DNA of 64,000 nucleotides from Enterococcaceae bacterium OF42-14pH9A (GCA_027692465.1 JAQEYU010000001.1:186001-250000), one strand, 5' to 3'; numbered from the stretch's first letter, positions 16,465-24,147 are shown. The notes: a model not told the origin generated them from the sequence alone. Translations and numbers: made by a program.

Positions 16465-16776
16465 ATGGATGGATTTAAAAATGTGTATGACACACGAGAT
16501 TTAACCAATTTACAGCCAATGCTTTGGCCAGAAAGGAAGCAGGTCTTTAATCCTTATACTGAGGTGGACCCGCCATCTGATGCCAATATCAAGGTGACTG
16601 GATTTAATTTCAACACTCAGACCTGGCAATATATGGAAGTGGCTACACCTGAAGATGTGCAGAATCAGGATCAACAGCTGACTGATGCCATGATGGCGAT
16701 TGCTGAATTGTACGAACAAAAATTATTGTTAGAAAACCGTGTAGCAGAATTAGAAGCAATCGTATTGCCAAAATAG
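16465..16776 (+). CDS. phage protein of unknown function after fibre gene, 103 aa
   Basis: MDGFKNVYDTRDLTNLQPML onward. The C-terminal third (DQQLTDAMMAIAELYEQKLLLENRVAELEAI) is a clear coiled coil. AGGAGGAAACTAAC precedes the ATG, so translation should be efficient. It could be a fibre-tip or chaperone-like partner of the upstream fibre; this is only suggested by the neighbourhood. Confidence 0.7.
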   Translation: MDGFKNVYDTRDLTNLQPMLWPERKQVFNPYTEVDPPSDANIKVTGFNFNTQTWQYMEVATPEDVQNQDQQLTDAMMAIAELYEQKLLLENRVAELEAIVLPK

Positions 16777-16792
16777 AAAGGAATGGTTGAAG

Positions 16793-16906
16793 TTGGTTAA
16801 AGTGTATGTGAACTTAATCAAAAAAGGGGCGAAGTCTATTGAGGACGTGCCGGAGGAAATTAGAAAAGAAGTGGAAGCAATCTTGGCTGCAGAAACTGCG
16901 GTTTAG
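16793..16906 (+). CDS. micro-protein, XkdX/CD1375-like, 37 aa, TTG start
   Basis: Reading from TTG 16793 gives MVKVYVNLIKKGAKSIEDV followed by a PEEIRKEVEAIL helix and a TAG stop at 16904. This matches the tiny XkdX/CD1375 family that follows fibre genes in many PBSX-like phages. AAAGGAATGG lies about ten bases upstream. Function is not known. Confidence 0.72.
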   Translation: MVKVYVNLIKKGAKSIEDVPEEIRKEVEAILAAETAV

Positions 16907-16943
16907 GATTGCTTTTTATTTACTACGAAGGGAGGTGAGAACT

Positions 16944-17072
16944 ATGGCAGTCGTATACGCAACCTTAATCATCAAAGGCAAGAAAGTCATTGGTGATGTA
17001 CCAGCAGTGATTCGTGATCAAGTCAAAGAAATCTTGATTGACATGGAATTACCAGAGTTAGCTGGGGAATAG
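16944..17072 (+). CDS. micro-protein, XkdX/CD1375-like, 42 aa
   Basis: MAVVYATLIIKGKKVIGDVP, then AVIRDQVKEILIDMELP. It is a clear paralogue of the 37-aa protein just upstream (shared VYxxLIxKGxKxIxDVPxxIR pattern). GGGAGGTGAG provides a strong ribosome binding site. A longer reading from 16839 lacks similarity in its extension and was rejected. Confidence 0.75.
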   Translation: MAVVYATLIIKGKKVIGDVPAVIRDQVKEILIDMELPELAGE

Positions 17073-17073
17073 T

Positions 17074-17102
17074 GGGAGGGGCTTTTGCCTCTCTCTTTTT
17101 TT
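17074..17102 (+). terminator. intrinsic terminator between tail and lysis genes
   Basis: A 9-bp stem GGGAGGGGC / GCCTCTCTC with some G-T pairs and a TTTT loop is followed by a run of Ts. It separates the fibre micro-ORFs from the membrane/holin cassette. Confidence 0.65.
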
Positions 17103-17117
17103 GAAAGTTGGTGAGAT

Positions 17118-17504
17118 ATGAAAGATTTAATTCAACGGATCCGTACCGATTGGCAGTTCTTAATCGTTGCGGTGACCACGGCAGCCGTTGGTCTCAATTT
17201 CTTGGCGCACCCAGGATTGTTAGAAGATCATAGTGCTTATGCCTTTATTGTCAACGTGTTAGATGACGCTGTTTTCTCAGTGCCGATTGTCATCGGCGGA
17301 GGAGTCGGTGTCTTTTTGTTTGTTTGGGGGAAAAGGCGCTTCAGAGCGGTCTTTTTAGTCTTTTATCAATTTGTCTGGATGATTCTTCTTTTAGCTTATG
17401 TATGGCGGGCACTTAACGGTTTCCCAAACTCTACTTGGATTATGACGTTATGCATCAATGCCGCAATTTTTTTCTTGGCTTTGTGGGGTGATGTCGATGG
17501 GTGA
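17118..17504 (+). CDS. phage membrane protein, 128 aa
   Basis: Predicted membrane segments lie at about residues 15-33, 53-72, 79-97 and 107-125. A short basic N-terminus (MKDLIQRIRTDWQ) precedes them. It sits at the head of the lysis cassette behind GTTGGTGAG. It could be a holin-like or accessory lysis protein, but the family is not one I recognise with confidence. Its end overlaps the next gene. Confidence 0.75.
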   Translation: MKDLIQRIRTDWQFLIVAVTTAAVGLNFLAHPGLLEDHSAYAFIVNVLDDAVFSVPIVIGGGVGVFLFVWGKRRFRAVFLVFYQFVWMILLLAYVWRALNGFPNSTWIMTLCINAAIFFLALWGDVDG

Positions 17505-17820
17505 ATATCAATGGGCAATTACCCTTGGAGGAGCAGTGATAGGTGCGATTGGGACTTATTTTGCGACTAAAGTAAAAGGGAAAGCTGATGTAGATGCGTC
17601 TAGGTCTTCCGTAGAGTCTGTGTATATCTCTGAAATGCGGAAAATCATTGAAGATTACCAGAAAGAGCGAGAAGCATTGAAAGCTGAAAAAGAAAAGCTT
17701 CAAGCCCTAGTGGAGAAGGTCCAGAAAATCAACCGAGAGCTGGAAGAAGACAACCGATTGTTGAAAATGGAAAACAAGCAATTAAGGGAAGAAAACCAGA
17801 TTTTGAAAGGTGGAAAATAA
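17497..17820 (+). CDS. membrane-anchored coiled-coil phage protein (spanin-like topology)
   Basis: 107 residues from ATG 17497 (ATG 17491 is an alternative), with GTGGGGTG upstream. Residues 6-26 form one hydrophobic helix (WAITLGGAVIGAIGTYFAT). From about residue 45 to the end runs an almost perfect coiled coil (EREALKAEKEKLQALVEKVQ, ELEEDNRLLKMENKQL). Position between a membrane protein and the holin suggests an accessory lysis or holin-regulating role. It is not a true spanin, as Gram-positives lack an outer membrane. Function inferred only from place. Confidence 0.75.
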   Translation: MGEYQWAITLGGAVIGAIGTYFATKVKGKADVDASRSSVESVYISEMRKIIEDYQKEREALKAEKEKLQALVEKVQKINRELEEDNRLLKMENKQLREENQILKGGK

Positions 17821-17821
17821 T

Positions 17822-18076
17822 ATGGATTTTTCGCAGTTTTTAGTACCAGGAGTAGTAGTTGGCTGTTTGGTAATTGGCTACTGTCTGAAACGAATTGAGG
17901 CTTTAAAAATTAATGACTACATTCCAACTATTCTAGCATTATCCGGCGCAATTATCGGCGGCTTACTGAATGGTTTTTATGTGGAGACGGTCATTGCTGG
18001 GGCAATTAGTGGGCTTGCGTCTACAGGGTTACACCAAGCTTTCACTCGGTTTATGGATAGTTTATCTGGAGAATAG
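17822..18076 (+). CDS. phage holin
   Basis: 84 residues, MDFSQFLVPGVVVGCLVIGY. Two hydrophobic segments (about 8-24 and 35-75, the latter glycine-rich: TILALSGAIIGGLLNG) and the GLASTGLHQAF motif are typical of the Phage_holin_5 group. It opens the membrane for the endolysin at the end of the cycle. ATG 17822 is set by AAAGGTGG. An in-frame ATG at 17810 overlaps the previous gene. It lies 18 bases before the endolysin. Confidence 0.88.
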   Translation: MDFSQFLVPGVVVGCLVIGYCLKRIEALKINDYIPTILALSGAIIGGLLNGFYVETVIAGAISGLASTGLHQAFTRFMDSLSGE

Positions 18077-18094
18077 ATAAGGAGGAGAATATCA

Positions 18095-18877
18095 ATGGGC
18101 GACATTAATAAGATGATTGGCTGGATGGAAGCACGAAAAGGGAAAGTATTTTATTCAATGGCTCAGCGTACGGGGCCAAATAGCTATGATTGTTCTAGTG
18201 CAGTCTTAAATGCTATGAAAGCCGGGGGATTTGTTGAGTTTTCATATCCCGGAAACACTGAGACTCTTTTCGGTATGGAGGGTAAGACCTTGATTCCGAT
18301 TGCTCGAAATAAGGCTCAACGGGGGGATATTTTTGTATCAGGAAGAAAAGGGGCGTCTGATGGGAGTGCTGGTCATACTGGAATTTTCCTATCGAACGAC
18401 ACTATTATTCATTGCACCTATTCAAAAGGTAGCGCGAATATTGCTGTGACCCCAGCCAAAAACTGGATGGGAGATTATTCTGGCTTACCAGTGTACTGTT
18501 ATTGTTTGAAAGGTGTCGTTTCTAATGGTACCGGTGGGGCACAGATGGTTAAGCTTGCTATTGACGGTTATTGGGGGCCAGCTACCACCCAGCGGCTGCA
18601 AGAATACTTTGGATGTGCTGTGCGTGATGGCGTTATTAGTGGGCAAGTCAAAGGTGACTGGAGCCGGCGTATTCCATCCATTGAGTTCGGTACTGGTGGC
18701 TCCAATCTGATTAGAGCCATGCAAAAATGGTTAGGGGTTACCGCAGATGGCAACATGGGACCTGGCACGATTCGCGCATTGCAAAAACGTATGGGAACCA
18801 CTCAAGACGGCGTGATTAGTGCGCCATCTGATGTTGTTAGAGAGATGCAAAAACGTCTCAACGCTAATAAATTATAA
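18095..18877 (+). CDS. endolysin: NlpC/P60-like amidase/peptidase with PG-binding repeats
   Basis: 260 residues. Residues 1-140 form a peptidoglycan amidohydrolase domain of the Amidase_5 type, with probable catalytic Cys33 (NSYDCSSAVLNA) and His94 (SAGHTGIFLS). Two peptidoglycan-binding repeats follow (AIDGYWGPATTQRLQEYF at about 155-172 and VTADGNMGPGTIRALQKRM at about 216-235), then a third short half-repeat to the end. It digests the host wall after holin action. AGGAGGAGAATATCA precedes the ATG. Confidence 0.9.
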   Translation: MGDINKMIGWMEARKGKVFYSMAQRTGPNSYDCSSAVLNAMKAGGFVEFSYPGNTETLFGMEGKTLIPIARNKAQRGDIFVSGRKGASDGSAGHTGIFLSNDTIIHCTYSKGSANIAVTPAKNWMGDYSGLPVYCYCLKGVVSNGTGGAQMVKLAIDGYWGPATTQRLQEYFGCAVRDGVISGQVKGDWSRRIPSIEFGTGGSNLIRAMQKWLGVTADGNMGPGTIRALQKRMGTTQDGVISAPSDVVREMQKRLNANKL

Positions 18878-18884
18878 AAAAATA

Positions 18885-18902
18885 GCCCCGGTCTTCCGGG
18901 GC
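18885..18902 (-). terminator. strong GC hairpin between endolysin and lipoprotein genes
   Basis: GCCCCGG / CCGGGGC with a TCTT loop. On the minus strand the stem is followed by TATTTTTTTAT, so it is a proper intrinsic terminator for the lipoprotein gene. On the plus strand no T run follows, so it would end the endolysin message only weakly. Confidence 0.75.
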
Positions 18903-18925
18903 AGTACATATCGAAACAGAATTTT

Positions 18926-19882
18926 TTATTCATATTCCCGAGTGCCAATTACTTCAAAATCATCATCCATTAAATCAATAGTTAATGCTTTGCTTTCATC
19001 AACCAGTACATACGAGTATGCACATGAAACAGTAGCACCAGGATTAATTTCAACTTGTGTATTATGATATTCTTCATAATTTGAAGAATCTTCATCGTGC
19101 ATTAAGGTTGATAGGCTTTCTGTGGTAGAGTCCAGCACTTGCTTAGGCTGGAGATAGTCCCAAAGGATATATTCAACATTTTGAGTTTCATCAGTTGTAT
19201 TTTGATAATCAAATAAAATAGTGATTGCTTTTTCGTCGTCAATTGATCTGTCCTCTGTAGCCCCAGTGAAGGTAATAATTCCATCTGGAGTGGTCAAAGT
19301 ATTTTCGGAATATGTTACTGAAGTCTGAAAATCACTTTCGTCCACGTCATCAGAGGTATCAAAACTTTCGAAATCCAAACTATCATCAGTAGAAGCATCA
19401 GTTATAGCACTAGATTGAGCTGTAGATGAATCCTTTTCTTTTGGAGCATTATAAGGTTCAAGGACTAGTTTTTCCTGATCATCGTCGGAGTTCTTTTCTT
19501 TATCTGGTGTCAAAACGATATTTTTGTCTTCTTTGGTTACTTTGTAATAAACGTATTCTTTATTATCATCAGCATCTTGAACTTTTAGCTCATCTTTATT
19601 CAGCTCATACTCAAGCTTAAAATTCATTTGATCAAAAATTTGTTTGGCCAGTTCTTCACCTAAAGCTTCCCACTCATCTTCAGCAGATGACCCAATACTT
19701 GACATATCTACCTTGAAGGACATGATGTGATCCGAAAAAGATACAATCATATTCGGTGTTTCATCATCTTTCGTATCCACGAGCCAGTCGTTTGCTTTCA
19801 AATCGCTCACGGAGACGGCAGAGCCACACCCAGAAAGTAGAAACATAAAGCCAACCATTATAAATCCTAACCACTTTTTCAT
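18926..19882 (-). CDS. prophage-encoded lipoprotein with DUF5067-like C-terminus
   Basis: 318 residues. The signal peptide has a lipobox (MKKWLGFIMVGFMFLLSGCG; Cys19), so it should be lipid-anchored outside the cell. Residues about 20-130 form a domain with repeated acidic and aromatic residues. 130-190 is a disordered S/D/E-rich linker. The last ~115 residues (GATEDRSIDDEKAITILFDY, EINPGATVSCAYSYVLVD) resemble DUF5067, an immunoglobulin-like domain in Gram-positive lipoproteins. It is transcribed against the lysis genes, AT-rich, and has its own terminator. That pattern fits a lysogen-expressed 'moron' gene altering the host surface; the role is inferred. Confidence 0.85.
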   Translation of the reverse strand: MKKWLGFIMVGFMFLLSGCGSAVSVSDLKANDWLVDTKDDETPNMIVSFSDHIMSFKVDMSSIGSSAEDEWEALGEELAKQIFDQMNFKLEYELNKDELKVQDADDNKEYVYYKVTKEDKNIVLTPDKEKNSDDDQEKLVLEPYNAPKEKDSSTAQSSAITDASTDDSLDFESFDTSDDVDESDFQTSVTYSENTLTTPDGIITFTGATEDRSIDDEKAITILFDYQNTTDETQNVEYILWDYLQPKQVLDSTTESLSTLMHDEDSSNYEEYHNTQVEINPGATVSCAYSYVLVDESKALTIDLMDDDFEVIGTREYE

Positions 19883-19952
19883 AGAGACACCCCAATTCAG
19901 TTTTATAATTAAAGTGTAGCATATTGAACCGAATAGGGAATGGAAAAGTTCA

Positions 19953-20135
19953 CTAAATTAGCAAGCCCCCGTATTCTTCAAGATCCATTAAATCGAGAGC
20001 GACCATTTGATAAATCTGCAAGCGTCGAACATTATCTTTGATTTTCCAAAACTTAACGGCTGCATCCATTCTTAGAATCACGTAACCAGTTGCGGTTCGA
20101 ACTTCTCCAATCGAGTTTTTATACTGATAAATCAT
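19953..20135 (-). CDS. hypothetical protein of the LexA-box operon, 60 aa
   Basis: MIYQYKNSIGEVRTATGYVI, continuing with a helical VKFWKIKDNVRRLQIYQMVALDLMDLEEYGGLLI end. ATG 20135 lies eight bases from AAAGGAG, better than the GTG at 20144, which touches it. The gene follows the 117-aa gene by 35 bases on the same strand, so both are likely on one transcript from the promoter at 20556-20584. No family recognised. Confidence 0.65.
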   Translation of the reverse strand: MIYQYKNSIGEVRTATGYVILRMDAAVKFWKIKDNVRRLQIYQMVALDLMDLEEYGGLLI

Positions 20136-20170
20136 CTGGCTCACTCCTTTAGTAGGAGATACGCACTAAT

Positions 20171-20524
20171 CTAAAGATCCTTAATCGCATCTTGTATTTG
20201 AGACATCGGCGGCTGTTTAAAACTAGAAACGCCGTCGGCAGGCTCGTACCGACGAAGTACAATATCTCTAGTCGTGACGCGATTGTAACGGTAGATGATA
20301 GATTTTGGAGCATACTCTGGATCAACATCAAAAACAAAAAATAAATCCTTATTGTATTTTGTCAATATTGCAGGAACTCGAAAATGCTTTCGACCAGACC
20401 CATACATATATTTAGCTATCGCTTCTTCTAAGAATAATAGGGGGACATCAGAATTTACTAGCAATTGATAGTCCTGCCTAAATTGTTCTGTTTCGGGTGC
20501 GTTATAAGCAAGAGAAGGCACCAT
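20171..20524 (-). CDS. hypothetical protein, first gene of LexA-box operon, 117 aa
   Basis: MVPSLAYNAPETEQFRQDY start, then VNSDVPLLFLEEAIAKYMYGSGRKHFRVPAILTKY and a C-terminal VTTRDIVLRRYEPAD. A strong GAGGTGATTAAAA ribosome binding site precedes ATG 20524. Mixed alpha/beta composition, no signal peptide, no membrane segment and no known motif. It is the promoter-proximal gene of a two-gene operon at the extreme right end of the prophage, under a promoter overlapped by a LexA-like box. This suggests induction with DNA damage. Confidence 0.75.
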   Translation of the reverse strand: MVPSLAYNAPETEQFRQDYQLLVNSDVPLLFLEEAIAKYMYGSGRKHFRVPAILTKYNKDLFFVFDVDPEYAPKSIIYRYNRVTTRDIVLRRYEPADGVSSFKQPPMSQIQDAIKDL

Positions 20525-20555
20525 TTTTAATCACCTCACTGGAATTATAGTTCAA

Positions 20556-20584
20556 ATTATACGAACGTATGTTTGATTTGTAAA
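20556..20584 (-). promoter_or_regulatory. promoter with LexA-like (SOS) box in its spacer
   Basis: On the minus strand TTTACA (20579-20584), a 17-base spacer and TATAAT (20556-20561) form a near-consensus sigma-A promoter. Inside the spacer, 20562-20575 reads CGAACGTATGTTTG on the plus strand. This fits the Gram-positive LexA operator pattern CGAAC-N4-GTTY with one mismatch at the last base. A repressor bound there would block the polymerase. Confidence 0.72.
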
Positions 20585-20657
20585 GAGAACAAGAGTTAAT
20601 ATATAGAAATTGGCAAGCGACATATAATTTATAAATAACAGTAAAACACGAATATAC

Positions 20658-20678
20658 TGGGCAGAAAAGTGGGCAGAA
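20658..20678 (+). repeat. two 9-bp direct repeats near the prophage end
   Basis: TGGGCAGAA occurs at 20658-20666 and 20670-20678, a 12-base period. Being about 110 bases inside the candidate att site, they could be integrase arm-type sites; inference only. Confidence 0.35.
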
Positions 20679-20785
20679 GTCTAAATAAGTTGCATTTTGA
20701 TACACTATAATAGTAATATAAACACAGTAACTACGGGGAACTTAGGTCAACTTCTATGCTTTGGAGTCGTTCTCAGCGTGGAGGC

Positions 20786-20810
20786 ACGGGTTCGAATCCC
20801 GTACAGGCTA
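20786..20810 (+). other. tRNA 3'-end-like remnant, candidate attR
   Basis: ACGGG TTCGAAT CCCGT forms a perfect T-arm (20786-20802), followed by a seven-base acceptor-like strand ACAGGCT and A. The matching 5' acceptor strand AGCCTGT is not found upstream, and no anticodon arm can be drawn. It therefore looks like a 3' fragment of a tRNA gene, as left at the far end of prophages that integrate into tRNAs. An intact tRNA would be expected at the other prophage end, outside this window. CCA is not encoded. Confidence 0.55.
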
Positions 20811-20824
20811 TTGACTTTCAAGAG

Positions 20825-20864
20825 GCGATACACTAAGCTTTGGTGCTGGTGTATCGCTTTTTTT
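20825..20864 (+). terminator. intrinsic terminator downstream of tRNA remnant
   Basis: GCGATACAC / GTGTATCGC, a 9-bp stem with a 15-base loop, followed by seven Ts. It is probably the original terminator of the host tRNA gene whose 3' end marks attR. Confidence 0.8.
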
Positions 20865-21231
20865 ATTGGGATTTCTGCAAAAAAACCGCGTTGTCTGCCG
20901 TCAAAGGGATGCTTGCTTGTTTCAGCGGAGAATTCAGGTGGAAAGTAAATCACTTTGTTTCTCAGGGAAAACCAGTATAATAGATACAAATGATACACTA
21001 GCGTTCGCTGTCGATGCAACGGGTTTTCCGCAGCAGAGTACAGACGTGTTCGGAGATGCCGTGAGCCTTTTATTTTTGCGGATCTGCCGAGTTCGGGACA
21101 AAGGCACAGCTGATATGTTTCAGGAGCAGTAGTCTGATGACCTTTGCGCTGAAAAGAGCAAACGGCGTCCCCGAATTTTCAAATCCGGTTTACCGGTAGT
21201 CAACGAAGAAGACGCAGAAAGGAAGCAGCCT
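20865..21231. other. leader/intergenic region upstream of the PTS activator gene
   Basis: There is no convincing gene here. It contains a TATAAT at 20976-20981 with a poor -35 (ACTTTG/CTTTGT region), a GATACACTA motif at 20992-21000 that resembles the activator's palindrome further downstream, and a diverged copy of the ~150-bp palindromic repeat at about 21045-21186. Confidence 0.5.
21045..21186 (+). repeat. diverged copy (F) of the ~155-bp palindromic intergenic repeat
   Basis: Shares blocks in order with the copy at 29081: ATTTTTGCGGATCTGCCG, then an AAAG-CACAGCT-ATGT block, then GCGCTGAAAAGAGCAAA and a terminal GAATTTTCA. The ends are degenerate. Confidence 0.45.
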
Positions 21232-24129
21232 ATGAAACGTATCGAGCGGGTCTATCGATTTGTACTGCAGCAGACGGTTGCCGGCGAAAGTGCGGCAGCG
21301 GGAGTGACCACCCGGGACGTAGCGGAATGTCTGCAGATCCAGCGGCCGAATGCCAGCAAGGATTTAAACGAGCTGGTGCGGCAAGGGCGGATCGGAAAGA
21401 GTGAAGGACGACCGGTTCGCTATCTTTCCCTTGAAACGGCCGCAGCGGTGCCGTCAGGAAGTGACAGTTTTTCCAATCACCGGGCAGAAAAAAAGTATGT
21501 TCCCAGCTACAAGGAATCTCCTGACAGCCCCTATATGCGACCGGCAGGTGAGCAGCATTTTGCGGCGGTGCCGGAAGTTCAGGATATTTTTGCCCGCCTG
21601 ATCGGTACCGGCGGCAGTATGCGCAATGCCATCGAGCAGGCGAAAGCGGCGATTCTTTACCCGCCGAAAGGGCTGAACTGTCTGATCACAGGCCCCACCG
21701 GATCCGGGAAGACCTATTTTGCTCATGCGATGTTCCGCTTTGCTGTCAACAGCGGTGTGATCGGACAGGAAAAAGAACTGATCGTTTTCAACTGTGCCGA
21801 CTATGCAAACAACCCTGAACTGCTTATGAGTCATCTCTTCGGCTATATCAAAGGGGCGTTTACCGGTGCAGATCAGGACAAAGAGGGGATTATCGACCAG
21901 GCAGACGGTGGTATGCTGTTTTTGGACGAGATCCATCGGCTGCCGCCGGAAGGACAGGAAATGGTCTTTTATTTTATGGACCATGGCACGTATAGCCGCT
22001 TGGGAGAAAGCACCAAAACCCACCAGGCAGATGTGCGAATCATCGGGGCCACCACAGAAGATCCGGGATCCAGCCTCTTGGCAACCTTTGTTCGGCGGAT
22101 CCCGATCAATATCACTCTGCCGGCTTTCAATCAGCGTCCGGCAGCAGAACAGGTAGAACTGGTCAAATTAATGATCGCCCAAGAAGCCGGCCGCATCCAG
22201 CGGCGGATCTCTGTTACTGAAGATGTGGTGAAGGCATTGATCGGTAGTGTCAGCTACGGTAATATCGGTCAGCTGAAATCCAATATTCAGCTGGTTTGTG
22301 CCCGCGGGTTTTTGAATCATATGCAGCATGAAGAAATCGCTATTACGATGGAAGATCTGCCGGAAGGGATCCGCTCAGGTATCGTGACTCTGACCAACGA
22401 ACGAGTGAAGAGTGCCGATCTTTCCAAGATATTGGAACCCCGACTGGTGATCGATCCTCATGAAAATATGATAGAAATCAAAACCGATTCCTACGAACTG
22501 CCTTACAATCTGTATGACATCATTGGTGACAAAGCCGCACTTTTGGCAGCAGACGGCTTGGATCAGGCGGCCATCAATCAATTTATTTCCACGGATATCA
22601 ATATTCATCTGAAATCTTTTTACAAGGATCATGGCTTTACTTTCCACGCCGACAACAAACTGGCAGAGTTCGTGGATGAAAAGATCATCGAGACCACCAA
22701 CCATATTTACGATATGCTCAAGGAACGGTTGGGCTACGAATTGCAGCAGAACTTCTTGTACGCCATGAGTCTGCATATCAGCTCATTTCTAAAAAAACTG
22801 GCCACCGGAGAAGAGCGTCATACCAATGACAATATCCGTCAGATGGTAGCAGCTTATCCCGAAGAGTTTCAGATTGCCCGTTCAATCCGGGAATACTTGT
22901 CACAGGTCTTCCAAGTTCAAATCCCGGACAGTGAGGATTATTATCTGGCCGTGCTGCTGATCTCGCTGGCAGCCAACCAGAAAGACGGCAAGATCGGCGT
23001 AGTCGTGGCAGCTCACGGGGATACGACTGCCAGCAGCATGGTGAAAGTGGTGACCCAGCTTTTGGGAGCTGACCATGTTCAGGCAGTAGACATGCCGTTG
23101 GATATGCCGCCTCAGATTGCATTGGAAAAAATCAAACAAGCAGTTCAGCAGGTCTCCGAAGACAATGGTGCCCTGCTTCTGGTAGATATGGGCTCGTTGG
23201 CTACTTTTGGCGAGACGATCACGAGAGATACGGGAATCGAAGTCCGGACCATCGACATGGTGACAACCGCATTGGTCCTGGAAGCGGTTCGTAAAGCTTC
23301 TGTATTGGGCAGCGATTTGGATTCCATTTACGACAGCTTACGGGCCTTCAACGGTTACGGCAATGGCGACCTGGCGCAGATCGCACCACCTCCCCATAGA
23401 CAACCGGCAATCCTGGCAATTTGTGCCTCCGGTGAAGGAACTGCCATGCGGGTTAAGGAATTGATCCAACGGGCCTTGGCTCCCGAGCAGAAAAAAGAAC
23501 TGACTGTTTTGACACAGTCGGTAGTGGAGCTTAAAGCGCAACTGCCGACATTGAAGGACAACTACCATATCATTGCCTCCACCGGAATCATGGATCCGAA
23601 ATTGGCCGCGCCTTTTATTCCGCTGGATCAATTCATCGATTCGGATGTCGGGGATCTGGTCAATCGCCTGCTGCTGGAGCAGGGGACGTTGGCAAAACCG
23701 CAAGCTGTGCTGCCACCGGATGAAGTCCGGCAGAAAGTGATGGCTTTTATGGAAGAAAACTTTACCTTTTTGAATGTCGTCAAGCTGTTTCCGGTGATCG
23801 AAAACTTCGTGGAAGAACTGGTGACGGCGTACGGTCTTAAAGGCGAACAGCAGGGACTGAAGATCAATTTAGCGATGCACACTGCCGGCATCATCGAAAG
23901 GGTCCTGGTGAACGAGCCCTTGACGGTGACAGAGGAACAGCAAAAGGCCCTCTTAGCGGAAGCTTTTTATTCGCGGCTGCACCTGCACCTGCAATCCTTT
24001 GAGCGGCTGTTGCGATTGACTGTTCCTTTAAGTGAGGAATATTATTTGATGGAGATCCTGAAATTGAAAAGCAGCGATTCCCCTGTTGCAAGCGAGCTGG
24101 AGGATTTTCTGGAAGAAGATGCTATTTGA
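21232..24129 (+). CDS. LevR/ManR-type sigma-54 activator with PRDs and PTS domains
   Basis: 965 residues controlling the adjacent mannose-family PTS. Order of domains: N-terminal winged HTH (about 1-70); AAA+ sigma-54-interacting domain with Walker A GPTGSGKT at about 154 and the sigma-54 contact motif GAFTGA at about 208; PRD1 (about 430-560); EIIA-Man-like domain with His595 (VVAAHGDTTASS); EIIB-like segment (about 720-800); PRD2 (about 840-950). PTS phosphorylation of these histidines is known to tune such regulators. It lies upstream of a consensus sigma-54 promoter and its palindromic site. Equivalent by order and architecture to E. faecalis MptR/ManR. AGGAAGCAGCCT precedes the ATG. Confidence 0.92.
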   Translation: MKRIERVYRFVLQQTVAGESAAAGVTTRDVAECLQIQRPNASKDLNELVRQGRIGKSEGRPVRYLSLETAAAVPSGSDSFSNHRAEKKYVPSYKESPDSPYMRPAGEQHFAAVPEVQDIFARLIGTGGSMRNAIEQAKAAILYPPKGLNCLITGPTGSGKTYFAHAMFRFAVNSGVIGQEKELIVFNCADYANNPELLMSHLFGYIKGAFTGADQDKEGIIDQADGGMLFLDEIHRLPPEGQEMVFYFMDHGTYSRLGESTKTHQADVRIIGATTEDPGSSLLATFVRRIPINITLPAFNQRPAAEQVELVKLMIAQEAGRIQRRISVTEDVVKALIGSVSYGNIGQLKSNIQLVCARGFLNHMQHEEIAITMEDLPEGIRSGIVTLTNERVKSADLSKILEPRLVIDPHENMIEIKTDSYELPYNLYDIIGDKAALLAADGLDQAAINQFISTDINIHLKSFYKDHGFTFHADNKLAEFVDEKIIETTNHIYDMLKERLGYELQQNFLYAMSLHISSFLKKLATGEERHTNDNIRQMVAAYPEEFQIARSIREYLSQVFQVQIPDSEDYYLAVLLISLAANQKDGKIGVVVAAHGDTTASSMVKVVTQLLGADHVQAVDMPLDMPPQIALEKIKQAVQQVSEDNGALLLVDMGSLATFGETITRDTGIEVRTIDMVTTALVLEAVRKASVLGSDLDSIYDSLRAFNGYGNGDLAQIAPPPHRQPAILAICASGEGTAMRVKELIQRALAPEQKKELTVLTQSVVELKAQLPTLKDNYHIIASTGIMDPKLAAPFIPLDQFIDSDVGDLVNRLLLEQGTLAKPQAVLPPDEVRQKVMAFMEENFTFLNVVKLFPVIENFVEELVTAYGLKGEQQGLKINLAMHTAGIIERVLVNEPLTVTEEQQKALLAEAFYSRLHLHLQSFERLLRLTVPLSEEYYLMEILKLKSSDSPVASELEDFLEEDAI

Positions 24130-24147
24130 GGAAAACACAGTCTGTTT

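Noticed and set aside
18885..18902. Plus-strand terminator of the endolysin gene
   Set aside because: The T run is only on the minus-strand side, so I assigned the hairpin to the lipoprotein gene.
1..20700. A contractile bacteriocin (tailocin) in place of a phage
   Set aside because: Scaffold, major capsid and neck genes are present, so the module is a full prophage structural set.
20740..20812. A complete tRNA gene
   Set aside because: Only the T-arm and 3' acceptor strand can be drawn; no 5' acceptor partner (AGCCTGT) or anticodon arm upstream.
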